A stretch of DNA of 36,088 nucleotides, taken from contig JAFVDW010000091.1 in the NCBI GenBank assembly GCA_017478245.1, forward strand, positions 1 through 36,088, given 5' to 3'. Source of the stretch: Lachnospiraceae bacterium (GTDB taxonomy: Bacteria; Bacillota; Clostridia; Lachnospirales; Lachnospiraceae). This document shows positions 1 to 8,167 of the stretch, one piece after another. The first letter of the stretch is position 1. Each line of letters opens with the position of its first letter. The notes below the pieces were generated by a model. It did no database searches and had not been told where the DNA came from. It worked only from the letters and a program-made list of their open reading frames with translations. The position numbers were made by a program, and so were the translations under genes.

Positions 1-36
1 CTAAGAGGTCTGTATACCATATCGATAGATTTGTTT

Positions 37-56
37 AAAAGCGCCCACTTGGGAGC
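37..56 (-). terminator. Possible short terminator after folC
   Basis: On the minus strand, downstream of the folC stop, a short GC hairpin (41-47 with 50-56, one internal mismatch) is followed by four T residues (plus-strand A at 37-40). The stem is short and the T run brief, so this is a weak call. The rest of 1-106 shows only a repeated ATCGATAG motif (22-29 and 83-90) and no gene. Confidence 0.35.
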
Positions 57-106
57 CTTGTTAAGGTTACCCTTTTTTACCATCGATAGAAAAAAAGAAT
101 TTTTTG

Positions 107-1546
107 TTAATTCAGGGTTGACTTTTCATAGTTGGTCTCCTTCATACTATGAAGTCCACCTACACTCATCAGTTCTTTAATCTCTCCCACCAGATACAAA
201 CTCCCGGCTATATAGATGTACTCCTTCGCCTCCTGTGTATGCAACAGTTCTCTCAAAGCTGTTTCCACACTATCATATATAGTATGTTCACAATCATTTA
301 TATTCTTTTCATGCTCTGCAAAAATCTTTTCCAATGTTCCCACATCTGTAGCTCTTGCAGTTCTCATAGGTGCTATGGCGATTCGGGAGAAGACGCTCCC
401 CTGCAGAATATCTTTGATCATATTCCGATAATCCTTATCCTGCACCACCGAAAATAACAGACTGCGTCTGCCCTTGCATCCGTCTGCCCCTACTGTTTCC
501 ATAAATGCACGGATGCCATCCTCATTGTGTGCACCATCCACATATACATTGGGCAGTATCTCCTCCATTCTGCCCTGCCAAACACATTTCCTGACTCCCT
601 CCTGCAGGTGCGTAGGAAGAACGGAGCTTCCTCCATCCAACACGCCTATGGCAAGAATTGCCAAGGAAGCATTCTCCATCTGATAGCGCGCCTGCGTATG
701 AAGTTCCAGTCTGACATTACCATAATACTCAGTATGCACGGAAAAATCAATGTTTTTATTCTTAAAATTTAGGAAACTATAGTCTTTTTTCGACAAAGAG
801 TAAATCGGTGCGCCTAATTTCGTGGCTTTCTCGCGCAGCACCCCACTACTTTCTTCATCCGATTCCACACAGACCACCGGAACATTTGGTCTCATGATGC
901 CCGCTTTTTCCGCAGCAATTTCTCCAATCGTGTTCCCCAGATATTCCGTATGATCCAAGCCAAGACGAGTGATGATCGTCAATTCTTTTTGCTCCACTGC
1001 ATTGGTGGCATCCAGTCTGCCGCCCAACCCGGTTTCCAGAATACAATAATCCGCATTTGCTTCTGCAAACAGCAACATTGCCATAAAAAACAGATACTCA
1101 AAAAAGGTGGGATGATAGCCTTCCCCACGCTCCAATGCCTCCCAATCCAGACTCTCATACACCCTGAGAAACGCTTGCAGGAAAGCTTCTTCAGATACCA
1201 GTTCTCCCTTGATCAGAAAACGCTCTCTGATATCCACCAGATGGGGGGAGGTAAACACACAGGTGGTATATCCCGCTGCCTCCAGGATATGACGCATATA
1301 AGCGCATACGGAGCCCTTACCGTTGGTACCTGCCACATGAATAATCCGAAGCTTTCTATCCGGAGCACCAAGGGCATAAAGCTGCCGCTTGGTGGCTTCC
1401 GGTGTGTGCTTCGTAGTAAAGCGAGGGATAGAAAGCAGATACTCCACTGCCTTTTCATAGGTGCTTATATGCTTCCTCTGTATGGCATAGGCGCTTGTAT
1501 TTTGTATGGGTTTTGTTGTGCTGTTTTCTTCTGCCTTGTCTCTCAT
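107..1546 (-). CDS. folC: Bifunctional folylpolyglutamate synthase/dihydrofolate synthase
   Basis: Cytosolic Mur-ligase-family enzyme that adds glutamate to dihydropteroate and tetrahydrofolates with ATP. The 479-residue product has the FolC-type P-loop GTNGKGSV near residue 75, a typical SIPRF segment shortly before it, the metal/ATP-site stretch ETGLGGRLDATN, and the later D-G-A-H-N motif (VYVDGAHNEDG) that starts the C-terminal domain. About 30 N-terminal residues precede the usual family start, and the ribosome site in front of this ATG is weak, so the true start may lie further in. It begins 9 bases after the valS stop on the same strand and is probably co-transcribed with valS under the T-box leader. 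Confidence 0.93.
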   Translation of the reverse strand: MRDKAEENSTTKPIQNTSAYAIQRKHISTYEKAVEYLLSIPRFTTKHTPEATKRQLYALGAPDRKLRIIHVAGTNGKGSVCAYMRHILEAAGYTTCVFTSPHLVDIRERFLIKGELVSEEAFLQAFLRVYESLDWEALERGEGYHPTFFEYLFFMAMLLFAEANADYCILETGLGGRLDATNAVEQKELTIITRLGLDHTEYLGNTIGEIAAEKAGIMRPNVPVVCVESDEESSGVLREKATKLGAPIYSLSKKDYSFLNFKNKNIDFSVHTEYYGNVRLELHTQARYQMENASLAILAIGVLDGGSSVLPTHLQEGVRKCVWQGRMEEILPNVYVDGAHNEDGIRAFMETVGADGCKGRRSLLFSVVQDKDYRNMIKDILQGSVFSRIAIAPMRTARATDVGTLEKIFAEHEKNINDCEHTIYDSVETALRELLHTQEAKEYIYIAGSLYLVGEIKELMSVGGLHSMKETNYEKSTLN

Positions 1547-1555
1547 AAATATCTC

Positions 1556-4234
1556 TTATCCAAGCTGTGCCAGACGCTCTGTTACCTGTTCCATCATCTG
1601 AGTGTACTTGGCAAGCTTTTCCTTCTCCTCTGCAATCTTACTTTCCGGCGCTTTGGAGATAAAACGTTCATTGGAAAGCATGCCGTTTACACGGGCAAGC
1701 TCACCCTCCAGACGCTTCTGCTCCTTTTTCAGACGTTCAATCTCCTGTGCAATATCCACCAGTTCCGCAAACGGAATGTAGAGGGTCGCACCGGGAATCA
1801 CCACGGACACTGCATCCTGTGCGATACCGTTTTTGTCCTTCTGCATAGTCACATCATTGGCATAAGCCAAAGATGCGAAGAACAGCTTGCCTTCAGTGAA
1901 GGTATTTAAAATACCCTCGTCCTCGCTGACTACATAGACACTTGCCTTCTTGCTGGGTGCCACATTCATCTCAGAGCGAAGATTACGGATGCCGCGCACT
2001 GCCTCCTTGATGGTCTCGATGTCCTTCTCTTCCTTGGCGTAATTTCTGCTCTCATCATACACGGGCCACTTGCTGATCATGATGGAGGCTTCCTCGGACT
2101 GCAGAGTACAGAAAATCTCCTCTGTCACAAAGGGCATATAGGGATGCAACAGCTTCAGTGCATCAATCAACACTGTCTTCAGGGTCCACAGAGCTGCATT
2201 CTGGCTCGTGGCAACGTCGGTATTGTAAAGTCTGGGCTTCACCATCTCGATATACCAGTCGCAGAACTCGTCCCAGATGAAATCATAGACCTTCTGTACA
2301 GCGATACCCAGTTCAAAATGCTCCATGTTGTCAGTGACATCTTTTACCAAGGTATTCAGCCTGGACAAAATCCACTTATCTACCGGCTGCAAATCTGCCG
2401 CCGCGGGAGCAGATACTTCATTCCCTGTTTTCTCCTTTGCCTGTTCCATATTCATCATAATGAAACGGGACGCATTCCATACCTTATTGGCAAAGTTGCG
2501 GGAGTTCTCTACTCTCTCATAGTAGAATCGCATGTCGTTACCCGGTGCATTACCGGTGATCAAGGTCAGACGCAGGGCATCTGCACCATATTTCTCAATA
2601 ATCTCCAAGGGGTCAATTCCGTTGCCCAGAGATTTACTCATCTTCCGTCCCTGACTGTCGCGTACCAGACCGTGGAACAATACGGTCTTAAAGGGCTTTT
2701 CTCCCATCTGCTCATAGCCGGAGAAAATCATACGGATAACCCAGAAGAAAATGATGTCATAACCGGTTACCAGTACATCGGTAGGATAGAAATATTCCAA
2801 ATCCTCTGTCTTGTCAGGCCAGCCTAACGTTTCAAAGGGCCACAATGCCGAGGAGAACCAGGTATCCAGGGTGTCCGGGTCCTGGGTCAGATGCTCATGA
2901 CCGCACTTCGGGCAGATCTTCGGCATCTCTTTTGCTACCGTTACCTCGCCACATTTATCGCAGTAATAGGCGGGAATCCGATGCCCCCACCAGAGCTGAC
3001 GGCTGATACACCAGTCGCGGATATTGTCTGTCCAGTTGTAGTAGGTCTTCTCCATACGCTCCGGGATCAGCTTGATATCTCCCTTTTTTACCGCCTCTAC
3101 TGCTGGCTTAATGAGCTCCTCCATCTTGACGAACCACTGCTCTTTTACAAGGGGCTCGATGGTGGTCTTACAACGGTCGTGGGTACCTACATTGTGGGAA
3201 TAATCCTCAATCTTTACAAGCAGCCCCATCTCGTCCAGCTCTTTTACTATGGCAGCTCTTGCCTCGTAGCGCTCCATGCCCTCGAATTTACCACCGTTTG
3301 CATTGATGGTGGCGTCATCGTTCATCACATTGATAACGGGCTGATTGTGTCTCTTGCCGACCTCGAAGTCATTGGGGTCATGGGCGGGCGTGATCTTCAC
3401 TACACCGGTACCGAACTCTCTGTCTACATAAGTATCTGTCACAATGGGAATCTCACGATTCATCAGGGGCAGCATGACTTTTCTTCCAATCAGGTGGCTG
3501 TACCTTTCATCCTCCGGATGAATCGCTACTGCGGTATCACCCAGCATGGTCTCGGGGCGGGTGGTAGCAAAGGTCAAAAACTCTGTGTCAGAGGGCTGTC
3601 CATTCTCGTCAATCAAAGGATACTTGATATGCCAGAAATGACCTGCCTGCTCTTCGTACTCTACCTCCGCATCGGAGATGGAGGTGTTACATACAGGACA
3701 CCAGTTGATGATGCGGGAGCCCTTGTAGATGTAGCCTTTCTCGTGCATCTTGACAAACACTTCCGTCACTGCCTTGTTGCAGCCCTCATCCATGGTGAAA
3801 CGCTCTCTGTCCCAGTCACAGGAGGAACCCATTTTCTTAAGCTGCGAAACAATACGTCCACCGTATTCTTTCTTCCAATCCCATGCGCGCTCTAAGAATT
3901 TCTCTCTGCCGAGATCATGCTTATCGATGCCTTCTTCCTTCAACTTCTCGATGATTTTAACCTCAGTAGCGATGGACGCATGATCCGTTCCCGGCTGCCA
4001 GAGGGCATTAAAGCCCTGCATTCTCTTGAAACGAATGAGAATATCCTGCATGGTGTTATCCAGTGCATGTCCCATGTGGAGCTGTCCGGTGATATTTGGG
4101 GGTGGAATCACGATGGTGAAAGGGGTCTTTGAATGATCCACTTCTGCGTGAAAATATTTTTTGTCTAACCACTTCTGATACAATCTGTCTTCTATGCCGC
4201 TAGGGTCATAGGTTTTCGCTAATTCTTTGCTCAT
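1556..4234 (-). CDS. valS: Valyl-tRNA synthetase
   Basis: Class I aminoacyl-tRNA synthetase that charges tRNA-Val and edits threonyl-tRNA. At 892 residues it has normal family length. Visible are the HIGH signature as HMGH at residues 53-56 in [17 protein letters not shown], the CP1 editing domain with [17 protein letters not shown], two CxxC zinc-like pairs (CPVC and CDKC/CPKC), the KMSKS loop in [14 protein letters not shown], and a C-terminal coiled-coil arm rich in Glu/Lys/Arg ([16 protein letters not shown]) that is diagnostic of ValS. The start has a clear AGGAGG 6 bases upstream. Expression is expected to respond to uncharged tRNA-Val through the T-box leader at 4236-4588. Confidence 0.97.
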   Translation of the reverse strand: MSKELAKTYDPSGIEDRLYQKWLDKKYFHAEVDHSKTPFTIVIPPPNITGQLHMGHALDNTMQDILIRFKRMQGFNALWQPGTDHASIATEVKIIEKLKEEGIDKHDLGREKFLERAWDWKKEYGGRIVSQLKKMGSSCDWDRERFTMDEGCNKAVTEVFVKMHEKGYIYKGSRIINWCPVCNTSISDAEVEYEEQAGHFWHIKYPLIDENGQPSDTEFLTFATTRPETMLGDTAVAIHPEDERYSHLIGRKVMLPLMNREIPIVTDTYVDREFGTGVVKITPAHDPNDFEVGKRHNQPVINVMNDDATINANGGKFEGMERYEARAAIVKELDEMGLLVKIEDYSHNVGTHDRCKTTIEPLVKEQWFVKMEELIKPAVEAVKKGDIKLIPERMEKTYYNWTDNIRDWCISRQLWWGHRIPAYYCDKCGEVTVAKEMPKICPKCGHEHLTQDPDTLDTWFSSALWPFETLGWPDKTEDLEYFYPTDVLVTGYDIIFFWVIRMIFSGYEQMGEKPFKTVLFHGLVRDSQGRKMSKSLGNGIDPLEIIEKYGADALRLTLITGNAPGNDMRFYYERVENSRNFANKVWNASRFIMMNMEQAKEKTGNEVSAPAAADLQPVDKWILSRLNTLVKDVTDNMEHFELGIAVQKVYDFIWDEFCDWYIEMVKPRLYNTDVATSQNAALWTLKTVLIDALKLLHPYMPFVTEEIFCTLQSEEASIMISKWPVYDESRNYAKEEKDIETIKEAVRGIRNLRSEMNVAPSKKASVYVVSEDEGILNTFTEGKLFFASLAYANDVTMQKDKNGIAQDAVSVVIPGATLYIPFAELVDIAQEIERLKKEQKRLEGELARVNGMLSNERFISKAPESKIAEEKEKLAKYTQMMEQVTERLAQLG

Positions 4235-4235
4235 A

Positions 4236-4588
4236 TTTTCCTCCTATTCTTGGCACTAAGAAAGCCCTCTGCCGACTTTCGTCAGCAAAGGGCGTAATCT
4301 ACGCGGTACCACCTTTGTTCACAGGAATACTCCTGCCTCGTGCAGCTTCTCTCCCATCCATTCTCATATTCTGAAAGTATGTGTAGAGTAAAAGCGCTAT
4401 CCTGTAACGGAGATAACTCGTGAGAACTTACTGTGTTTCAGTTCTCCGGCTCAGAAGCTACCTTCCGTCCTCCTTCCTTCAAACGACCTTGCAGCACCGG
4501 CGATTCTAAATAAACCGATAGTCATTCTCTCTGATAAGGGGTAGGGCGTACTCCTCTTCTTCATTGCCTTTATTGGTTTTAGTCAATT
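4236..4588 (-). promoter_or_regulatory. T-box leader (tRNA-Val sensing) of valS
   Basis: The minus strand carries the diagnostic T-box sequence AAGGTGGTACCGCG (plus 4302-4315) about 70 bases before valS. It is followed by a strong hairpin (4264-4276 with 4281-4293, GAAA loop) and a short T-rich tail, the expected terminator that competes with the antiterminator. Upstream sequence has the AGAGAG and GCTGCAAGG elements typical of Stem I. A candidate valine specifier codon GUA lies at 4461-4459 (GGTAGC context); this assignment was made by eye without folding. The T-box class is certain; the specifier is not. Confidence 0.93.
4264..4293 (-). terminator. T-box regulatory terminator hairpin
   Basis: Thirteen-base arms 4264-4276 and 4281-4293 pair with two G-U wobbles around a four-base loop. 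On the minus strand the hairpin ends in GGGCTTTCTT, a modest U tract. It lies directly after the T-box antiterminator sequence and before the valS ribosome site, so it is the conditional terminator of the leader. Confidence 0.8.
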
Positions 4589-4594
4589 TATTAA

Positions 4595-4624
4595 AATATA
4601 GCCCTATTGAACGTCGTTTGTCAA
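4595..4624 (-). promoter_or_regulatory. Promoter of valS-folC inside the end of the CPBP gene
   Basis: A consensus -35 TTGACA (4624-4619) and -10 TATATT (4600-4595) are separated by 18 bases on the minus strand. The -35 hexamer lies in the last codons of the upstream CPBP gene, so valS can be transcribed independently although the gap after that gene's stop is otherwise all leader. Confidence 0.6.
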
Positions 4625-5476
4625 GTCCTTTTTCGTCATCTTCTGAAGCAGTACCATACCTGCTGCCAACACTGCAATGCCCACCACCAAAAGCACCAAC
4701 AATACAGACGTAGCTGGAACCTCCTCAGGCAAAACAGCAGGCAGCACCAGAGCACCCAACAGATTGAAGGTCATATGAACCACCATGGATGCGTATATGG
4801 AATCTGCCTTTACCGCTACCACACTTAACAGAATTCCAAACAAAAAAGTATACGCCATCCAAATCGGTTGACCGTGCACTAGTCCAAAAGCCAACGAACT
4901 CACCAACACAGCCACCCAGGTAGGCATGGCACGTCTGAGTCTCGACAACACCAGTCCACGGAAAATGATCTCTTCAATGACAGGGGCTGCAATGACTTCT
5001 GCCACAAACATGAGCAACACAGAATCTACCACCAACATTCCCGCCTGTTCGCCATATGCCTCCATCAGGGCTTCCGGAATGGGAAGCAGCTCCATACCTA
5101 CTTCAATAGCTAAGGCAAATCCCACACCCGCCAATATCAACGGCAAAAGCAGTTGCGGCTTCATCGTCTGCATCCGGGCTTCTGCGGGAAGCTTCTTTTT
5201 GCGAATCGCAAAAAATCCCCACAAAATCAACATCGTGATGATTGTAGAAGCAATAATCACCCATGGCTGAATGCCCAAAATATAATTCATCGCTTCATCG
5301 ACTATTGTCATGGGGTCATATGCACCTGCCTGTCCCCCCGATTTGACTGCTGCCATCACTATGTAGATGATCATCAATCCCATATCAAGAATCATCTGCA
5401 TGCCAAAATAAAGCAATATATAACATATCGCCTTTCCAAGCTGTAGCAACACATTTAACGCCTTATTCTCACTCAT
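4604..5476 (-). CDS. CPBP-family intramembrane metalloprotease (CAAX protease/bacteriocin-processing type)
   Basis: Polytopic membrane protein of 290 residues with about eight hydrophobic segments. The family signature is complete: EEIIFRG with E168/E169 and R173, H201 in the AFGLVHG segment, and H234 plus N238 in HMTFNLLG. Members (CAAX prenyl protease 2/Abi family) are intramembrane endopeptidases; in bacteria they are linked to bacteriocin self-immunity, peptide processing or membrane signalling, but the substrate here cannot be read from the sequence. A GGAGG ribosome site precedes the ATG. It has its own promoter region and no obvious bacteriocin gene beside it. Confidence 0.88.
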   Translation of the reverse strand: MSENKALNVLLQLGKAICYILLYFGMQMILDMGLMIIYIVMAAVKSGGQAGAYDPMTIVDEAMNYILGIQPWVIIASTIITMLILWGFFAIRKKKLPAEARMQTMKPQLLLPLILAGVGFALAIEVGMELLPIPEALMEAYGEQAGMLVVDSVLLMFVAEVIAAPVIEEIIFRGLVLSRLRRAMPTWVAVLVSSLAFGLVHGQPIWMAYTFLFGILLSVVAVKADSIYASMVVHMTFNLLGALVLPAVLPEEVPATSVLLVLLVVGIAVLAAGMVLLQKMTKKDLTNDVQ

Positions 5477-5498
5477 TTTTTGCCTCCAAAATTCGTTG

Positions 5499-5541
5499 TT
5501 GTATTATTTCTTTAATACAATAGCAAAACTCTTTTGAAAAG
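5499..5541 (-). promoter_or_regulatory. Promoter and 8-bp inverted repeat ahead of the CPBP protease gene
   Basis: A -35-like TTGCCT and -10-like TATTGT spaced 17 bases apart are readable on the minus strand just before the gene. Just downstream, a perfect inverted repeat with 8-base arms (5499-5506 TTGTATTA, 5513-5520 TAATACAA, 6-base centre) overlaps the expected transcript start, which is a typical operator position. The regulator is unknown. Confidence 0.4.
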
Positions 5542-5576
5542 GCAATACCTTTTTTGTAAAAAGCTTTTTATATTGA

Positions 5577-5771
5577 CTATCGATACTCCATAGATATCTC
5601 CAGGAAGCTGCGCTTTCCGTCAATATAATCCTGATAGGCAATCTCCGGCTCCTTGCCCCGGTATACCTGACACAGTCCGCAGGCATCACAGTCTCCTCTG
5701 CACCGGAACAGCTCACGAATGCACTGCTCCCGCTCTTCTCTGGTGGAATGTTCTATCTCCGGCGGCCTCAT
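5577..5771 (-). CDS. Cys-cluster microprotein, paralogue B
   Basis: A 64-residue acidic protein, not recognised as a named family. It contains a C-x3-C-x2-C-x2-C cluster (RCRGDCDACGLCQ) in its middle, flanked by REEREQCI on the N-terminal side and YQDYIDGKRSFLEISMEY on the C-terminal side. The same layout is seen in the upstream gene (5780-5992), so the two are tandem duplicates that diverged. The Cys cluster could bind a metal or iron-sulfur centre; this is inference. The start follows a GGTGGGAG-type ribosome site 8 bases after the upstream stop, so the two are in one operon. Confidence 0.75.
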   Translation of the reverse strand: MRPPEIEHSTREEREQCIRELFRCRGDCDACGLCQVYRGKEPEIAYQDYIDGKRSFLEISMEYR

Positions 5772-5779
5772 TCTCCCAC

Positions 5780-5992
5780 CTACCTTCCGCTGACATAGCG
5801 GGCATTGTATTCCATATTAATCTGGGCGATTTCTTTTTTCCCATCAATATAGTCCTGATAAATATCCCAGGGAGAACCGCCTCCCAGCCAACAGCTTGAA
5901 CAATTCTCACAGCCGCCGCCACCGCAGTCCAGGGATCTGCGAATGATTTCCTCCCGCTCTTCCTTTGTGGTATCTTTGATCAGTATACTCAT
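5780..5992 (-). CDS. Cys-cluster microprotein, paralogue A
   Basis: A 70-residue protein with a C-x4-C-x2-C-x2-C cluster (CGGGGCENCSSCW), preceded by KEEREEIIRRSL and followed by IYQDYIDGKKEIAQINMEYN. It aligns along its length with the next gene (REERE, YQDYIDGK and MEY are shared). Start is an ATG with GGTGAGG upstream. No signal peptide or membrane segment, so cytosolic. It is the first gene of a two-gene unit driven by the promoter at 6094-6122. Function is unknown; a metal-binding or redox role is a guess from the cysteines only. Confidence 0.8.
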   Translation of the reverse strand: MSILIKDTTKEEREEIIRRSLDCGGGGCENCSSCWLGGGSPWDIYQDYIDGKKEIAQINMEYNARYVSGR

Positions 5993-6070
5993 GCAAACCT
6001 CACCATCCTTGTCACGCCTTTATTATTTCTATACCTTCATTTTCAAAATTTACAGCATCGTCTCCTGCAA

Positions 6071-6122
6071 TACGATACTATATGTGTAAAATTATTATAT
6101 CGTAGGAAATAAAATATGACAA
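6071..6122 (-). promoter_or_regulatory. Strong promoter with overlapping inverted repeat for the Cys-microprotein pair
   Basis: The minus strand shows TTGTCA (6122-6117), a 17-base spacer, and a perfect TATAAT (6099-6094). An inverted repeat TACGATA/TATCGTA (6071-6077 and 6098-6104) brackets the predicted start site, suggesting a repressor site. The transcript would carry about 95 bases of leader before the first gene. Confidence 0.6.
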
Positions 6123-6181
6123 ATCTATTTTTCAATCCATAATCTTATGATTTTAATAGTACTGTTCTAATAATACTGCGG

Positions 6182-6235
6182 AAAACTGGCATGGCAAAAA
6201 AGTTTTATTCTGGCTCTTTTTTAGATGCCAGTTTT
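6182..6235 (+). promoter_or_regulatory. Long leader hairpin ahead of the ECF S-component gene
   Basis: Perfect 11-base arms AAAACTGGCAT (6182-6192) and ATGCCAGTTTT (6225-6235) enclose an inner stem AAAAAAG/CTTTTTT (6196-6202 with 6216-6222). The right arm ends in TTTTG, so it could act as an attenuator, but there is no upstream plus-strand gene to terminate. It matches no riboswitch class I recognise. The rest of 5993-6311 holds the opposing promoter and a second hairpin. Confidence 0.45.
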
Positions 6236-6257
6236 GTAATACACTGTCTCTCAAAGC

Positions 6258-6282
6258 AGAGGTAACATATCACAGTACCTCT
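6258..6282 (+). promoter_or_regulatory. Second leader hairpin near the ribosome site of the ECF gene
   Basis: Arms AGAGGTA (6258-6264) and TACCTCT (6276-6282) pair perfectly around an 11-base loop. The right arm could alternatively pair with AGAGG of the ribosome site (6299-6303), giving a possible open/closed switch for translation. The alternative pairing is only five bases, so this is tentative. Confidence 0.3.
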
Positions 6283-6311
6283 CCAAATATAAGAGAAAAG
6301 AGGAGCTGCTT

Positions 6312-7247
6312 ATGGAAAAGAGGAAAAGTTATGGTACGCTGATTGCCGGTATCGTGTTGCTGATTGCCAGTATTATTTTCACTGTATACGCCCACAACAC
6401 CAGTTATCAGCAGTCAGTAGCAACAGGAAATCAACTATCAGAGGTAAAAAAACAGATATCCGACATTGAGGACGGTACAGCAGCCGGAGACGTGGATGCC
6501 CTAAATCTCCGGAAGGATACCCTGAGTGCAGAAAAATTAAATTTGGAACGACCTTATTCTTACGGTCTGACGCTATTATTTTTCTCGGTTCTCCTGTTCT
6601 TCAAGGGACTGTACAATGCCCTTGTAGGTGTGGTCAAAACGCCAAATACAGATGTGAAAAAACTGGCACAAGCAGGCTTGCTTGCAGCTCTGTGCTACAT
6701 TGGATTCGCCTTTTTCAAAATTGATATTGCCGTGGGACCGGAGAAGACCGCCTTTCATTTCGGCAACGTCTTCTGCGTACTGGCAGCACTGCTATTGGGC
6801 GGTTACTGGGGCGGCTTAGCCGGAGCCGTCGGTATGACCATCGGTGATCTGACCACAGCCTATGTGACCAGTGCACCCAAGACTTTTTTGTTAAAGATGT
6901 GCATTGGATTGATTGTGGGATTGGTGGCGCACAAGATTTTCAAACTGGATCAGGCACACAGCAAAAAGTATGTGTCCGGCGTAACCATTCTTGCTTCTGC
7001 CTGCGGTATGGGCTTCAATATCGTGGCTGATCCCTTGGTAGGTTATTTTTATAAAATGTATCTGCTGGGTGTGCCTCAGGATATTTCCTCCGCCCTTGCC
7101 AAAATGAGTGCCTTGACCACCGCCGTAAACGCAGTCGTTGCAGTGTTTGCTGCTTCTATCCTCTATTTGGCACTGCGTCCTGCACTGAAAAAATCAGGTT
7201 TGTTTGTGAATCTCTCATCCGAAAAGGATTTGCAGAAAACAGCCTAA
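6312..7247 (+). CDS. ECF transporter S component with an extra N-terminal membrane/coiled-coil module
   Basis: Substrate-binding membrane subunit of an energy-coupling-factor vitamin transporter. Residues about 115-300 form the S-component core with several membrane helices and the family-typical ALLLGGYWGGLAGAVGMTIGDL stretch. Most S components are about 180-200 residues; this one is 311 because an N-terminal unit precedes the core: a membrane helix (about 8-28), a charged, coiled-coil-like external or internal segment (about 38-78, SEVKKQISDIEDG), and a second helix (about 84-105). The vitamin cannot be assigned, and no EcfA/EcfT genes lie nearby, so it presumably shares a distant energising module. 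Ribosome site AAAGAGGAG lies 6 bases before the ATG. Confidence 0.82.
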   Translation: MEKRKSYGTLIAGIVLLIASIIFTVYAHNTSYQQSVATGNQLSEVKKQISDIEDGTAAGDVDALNLRKDTLSAEKLNLERPYSYGLTLLFFSVLLFFKGLYNALVGVVKTPNTDVKKLAQAGLLAALCYIGFAFFKIDIAVGPEKTAFHFGNVFCVLAALLLGGYWGGLAGAVGMTIGDLTTAYVTSAPKTFLLKMCIGLIVGLVAHKIFKLDQAHSKKYVSGVTILASACGMGFNIVADPLVGYFYKMYLLGVPQDISSALAKMSALTTAVNAVVAVFAASILYLALRPALKKSGLFVNLSSEKDLQKTA

Positions 7248-7273
7248 AGCATGCACTTAGTTTGTTCGCTCCA

Positions 7274-7310
7274 GAGGGGTGCTGCTTGCCACTGGTATGC
7301 AGCACCCCTC
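7274..7310 (+). terminator. Hairpin after the ECF S-component gene
   Basis: Twelve-base perfect arms (7274-7285 and 7299-7310, GC-rich) with a 13-base loop lie 26 bases after the stop. No T run follows on either strand, so it may stabilise the mRNA end or act as a weak terminator rather than being a standard intrinsic one. Confidence 0.45.
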
Positions 7311-7351
7311 GCGGCATTCGCCAGATTGCCATGCCGGCGTGTCATCTTGAC

Positions 7352-7437
7352 TCATAGCTCACGGGAATAAGCAAGATGCTCTGCCAACTGTGAAGCATAG
7401 CCTTTTCCCCAATACTTTGGATATAAACCCAACCGAT
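7352..7437 (-). pseudogene. Remnant of a GNAT acetyltransferase
   Basis: The minus strand encodes, without a start codon, a tail reading LGLYPKYWGKGYASQLAEHL followed by AYSREL and a stop. This is the acetyl-CoA-binding motif A of GNAT enzymes (YWGKGYAS pattern), cut off both before and after. The fragment abuts the stop of the intact GNAT gene at 7440 and differs in sequence from it, so it is a separate decayed copy, not a frameshifted part of that gene. Confidence 0.5.
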
Positions 7438-7439
7438 TT

Positions 7440-7883
7440 CTATACTAATCTCATCATAACAAGATATTCGGTCGTTCCCTCTTCATACTTTTTAGTTTGA
7501 GTAATATGAAAACCATGCTTTTCGTAAAAGCGAATCGCATCAATATTTTTTTCAATAGCCCACAAAAATGTTACAGAATAATTTTCTTTTGCATATTCAA
7601 TTAAGGCTGCACCTACGCCCTGGTTCTGAAAGAAATAATCTACATAAAGCTCAACAATCTCATTATCTTCAATATGAATAAGCCCTTTTACAATGCCATC
7701 ATCATAAACCCAAATATGATTCAAGATATCTGGGGCTTTATATTTTTCTGCGACGGAAAGCACCTGCAATTCACCGAATGAATAATCATCATTCCGAAAT
7801 ATAGGTCTGAACTTAATACGCTTAACAAAAACAAGAATTTCAGCAATTCTTGAAATATCATTTAGTGTTGCTTTTCTAATCAT
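7440..7883 (-). CDS. GNAT-family N-acetyltransferase
   Basis: A 147-residue cytosolic acetyltransferase of the GNAT fold, predicted to transfer acetyl from acetyl-CoA to an amine; the substrate is unknown. Seen are the N-terminal MIRKATLNDISRIAEIL start typical of single-domain GNATs, the strand ELYVDYFFQNQGVGAALIEYA containing the Q-x-x-G-V-G/A acetyl-CoA loop (QNQGVGAAL), and the C-terminal AIRFYEKHGF motif. A GAGGAG ribosome site precedes the ATG. It is the last gene of a minus-strand accessory run, 25 bases after a small membrane-protein gene. Confidence 0.88.
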   Translation of the reverse strand: MIRKATLNDISRIAEILVFVKRIKFRPIFRNDDYSFGELQVLSVAEKYKAPDILNHIWVYDDGIVKGLIHIEDNEIVELYVDYFFQNQGVGAALIEYAKENYSVTFLWAIEKNIDAIRFYEKHGFHITQTKKYEEGTTEYLVMMRLV

Positions 7884-7908
7884 GTGTTTCTCCTCATCAA
7901 ATCCCGAT

Positions 7909-8133
7909 TTAACTCTCTTTCTTCATTAACAAACCAACAAGCAATCCTATAAATAGTGCAATTAAATGCGTTACTAGGCTTTCTATACCAAGCACTAGGG
8001 ATAAAAAAAAGATGATTAAATATACTATTTCAATTTTTTTATCAACAGCTATGGAATTTATAAATAGTACAGCCGTACATGCCACTACAATAATACAATT
8101 TACACCTCCATACTTTTCGATATATTTTTTCAT
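7909..8133 (-). CDS. Small two-helix membrane protein
   Basis: A 74-residue hydrophobic protein with two predicted membrane helices (about residues 12-31 and 36-68, the second long or kinked) and short charged ends (MKKYIEKYGG at the start, MKKES at the end). AAAAGGG sits 8 bases before the ATG. I do not recognise a family. It lies between the GNAT and DUF1801 genes in the same orientation with 34-base gaps, so it is plausibly co-transcribed. Confidence 0.55.
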   Translation of the reverse strand: MKKYIEKYGGVNCIIVVACTAVLFINSIAVDKKIEIVYLIIFFLSLVLGIESLVTHLIALFIGLLVGLLMKKES

Positions 8134-8167
8134 ATTAATCCCTTTTACAAAAATATAATTTTAACTG

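Noticed and set aside
950-1909. Long plus-strand open frame across folC and valS ends
   Set aside because: Antisense to two certain genes, high in Cys/His/Leu as typical of shadow frames.
2891-3895. Long plus-strand open frame of 334 codons
   Set aside because: Lies wholly opposite valS, lacks a ribosome site and shows no protein motif.
6258-6310. preQ1-type riboswitch in the ECF leader
   Set aside because: The hairpin is similar in size but the conserved loop and A-rich tail of the class are absent.
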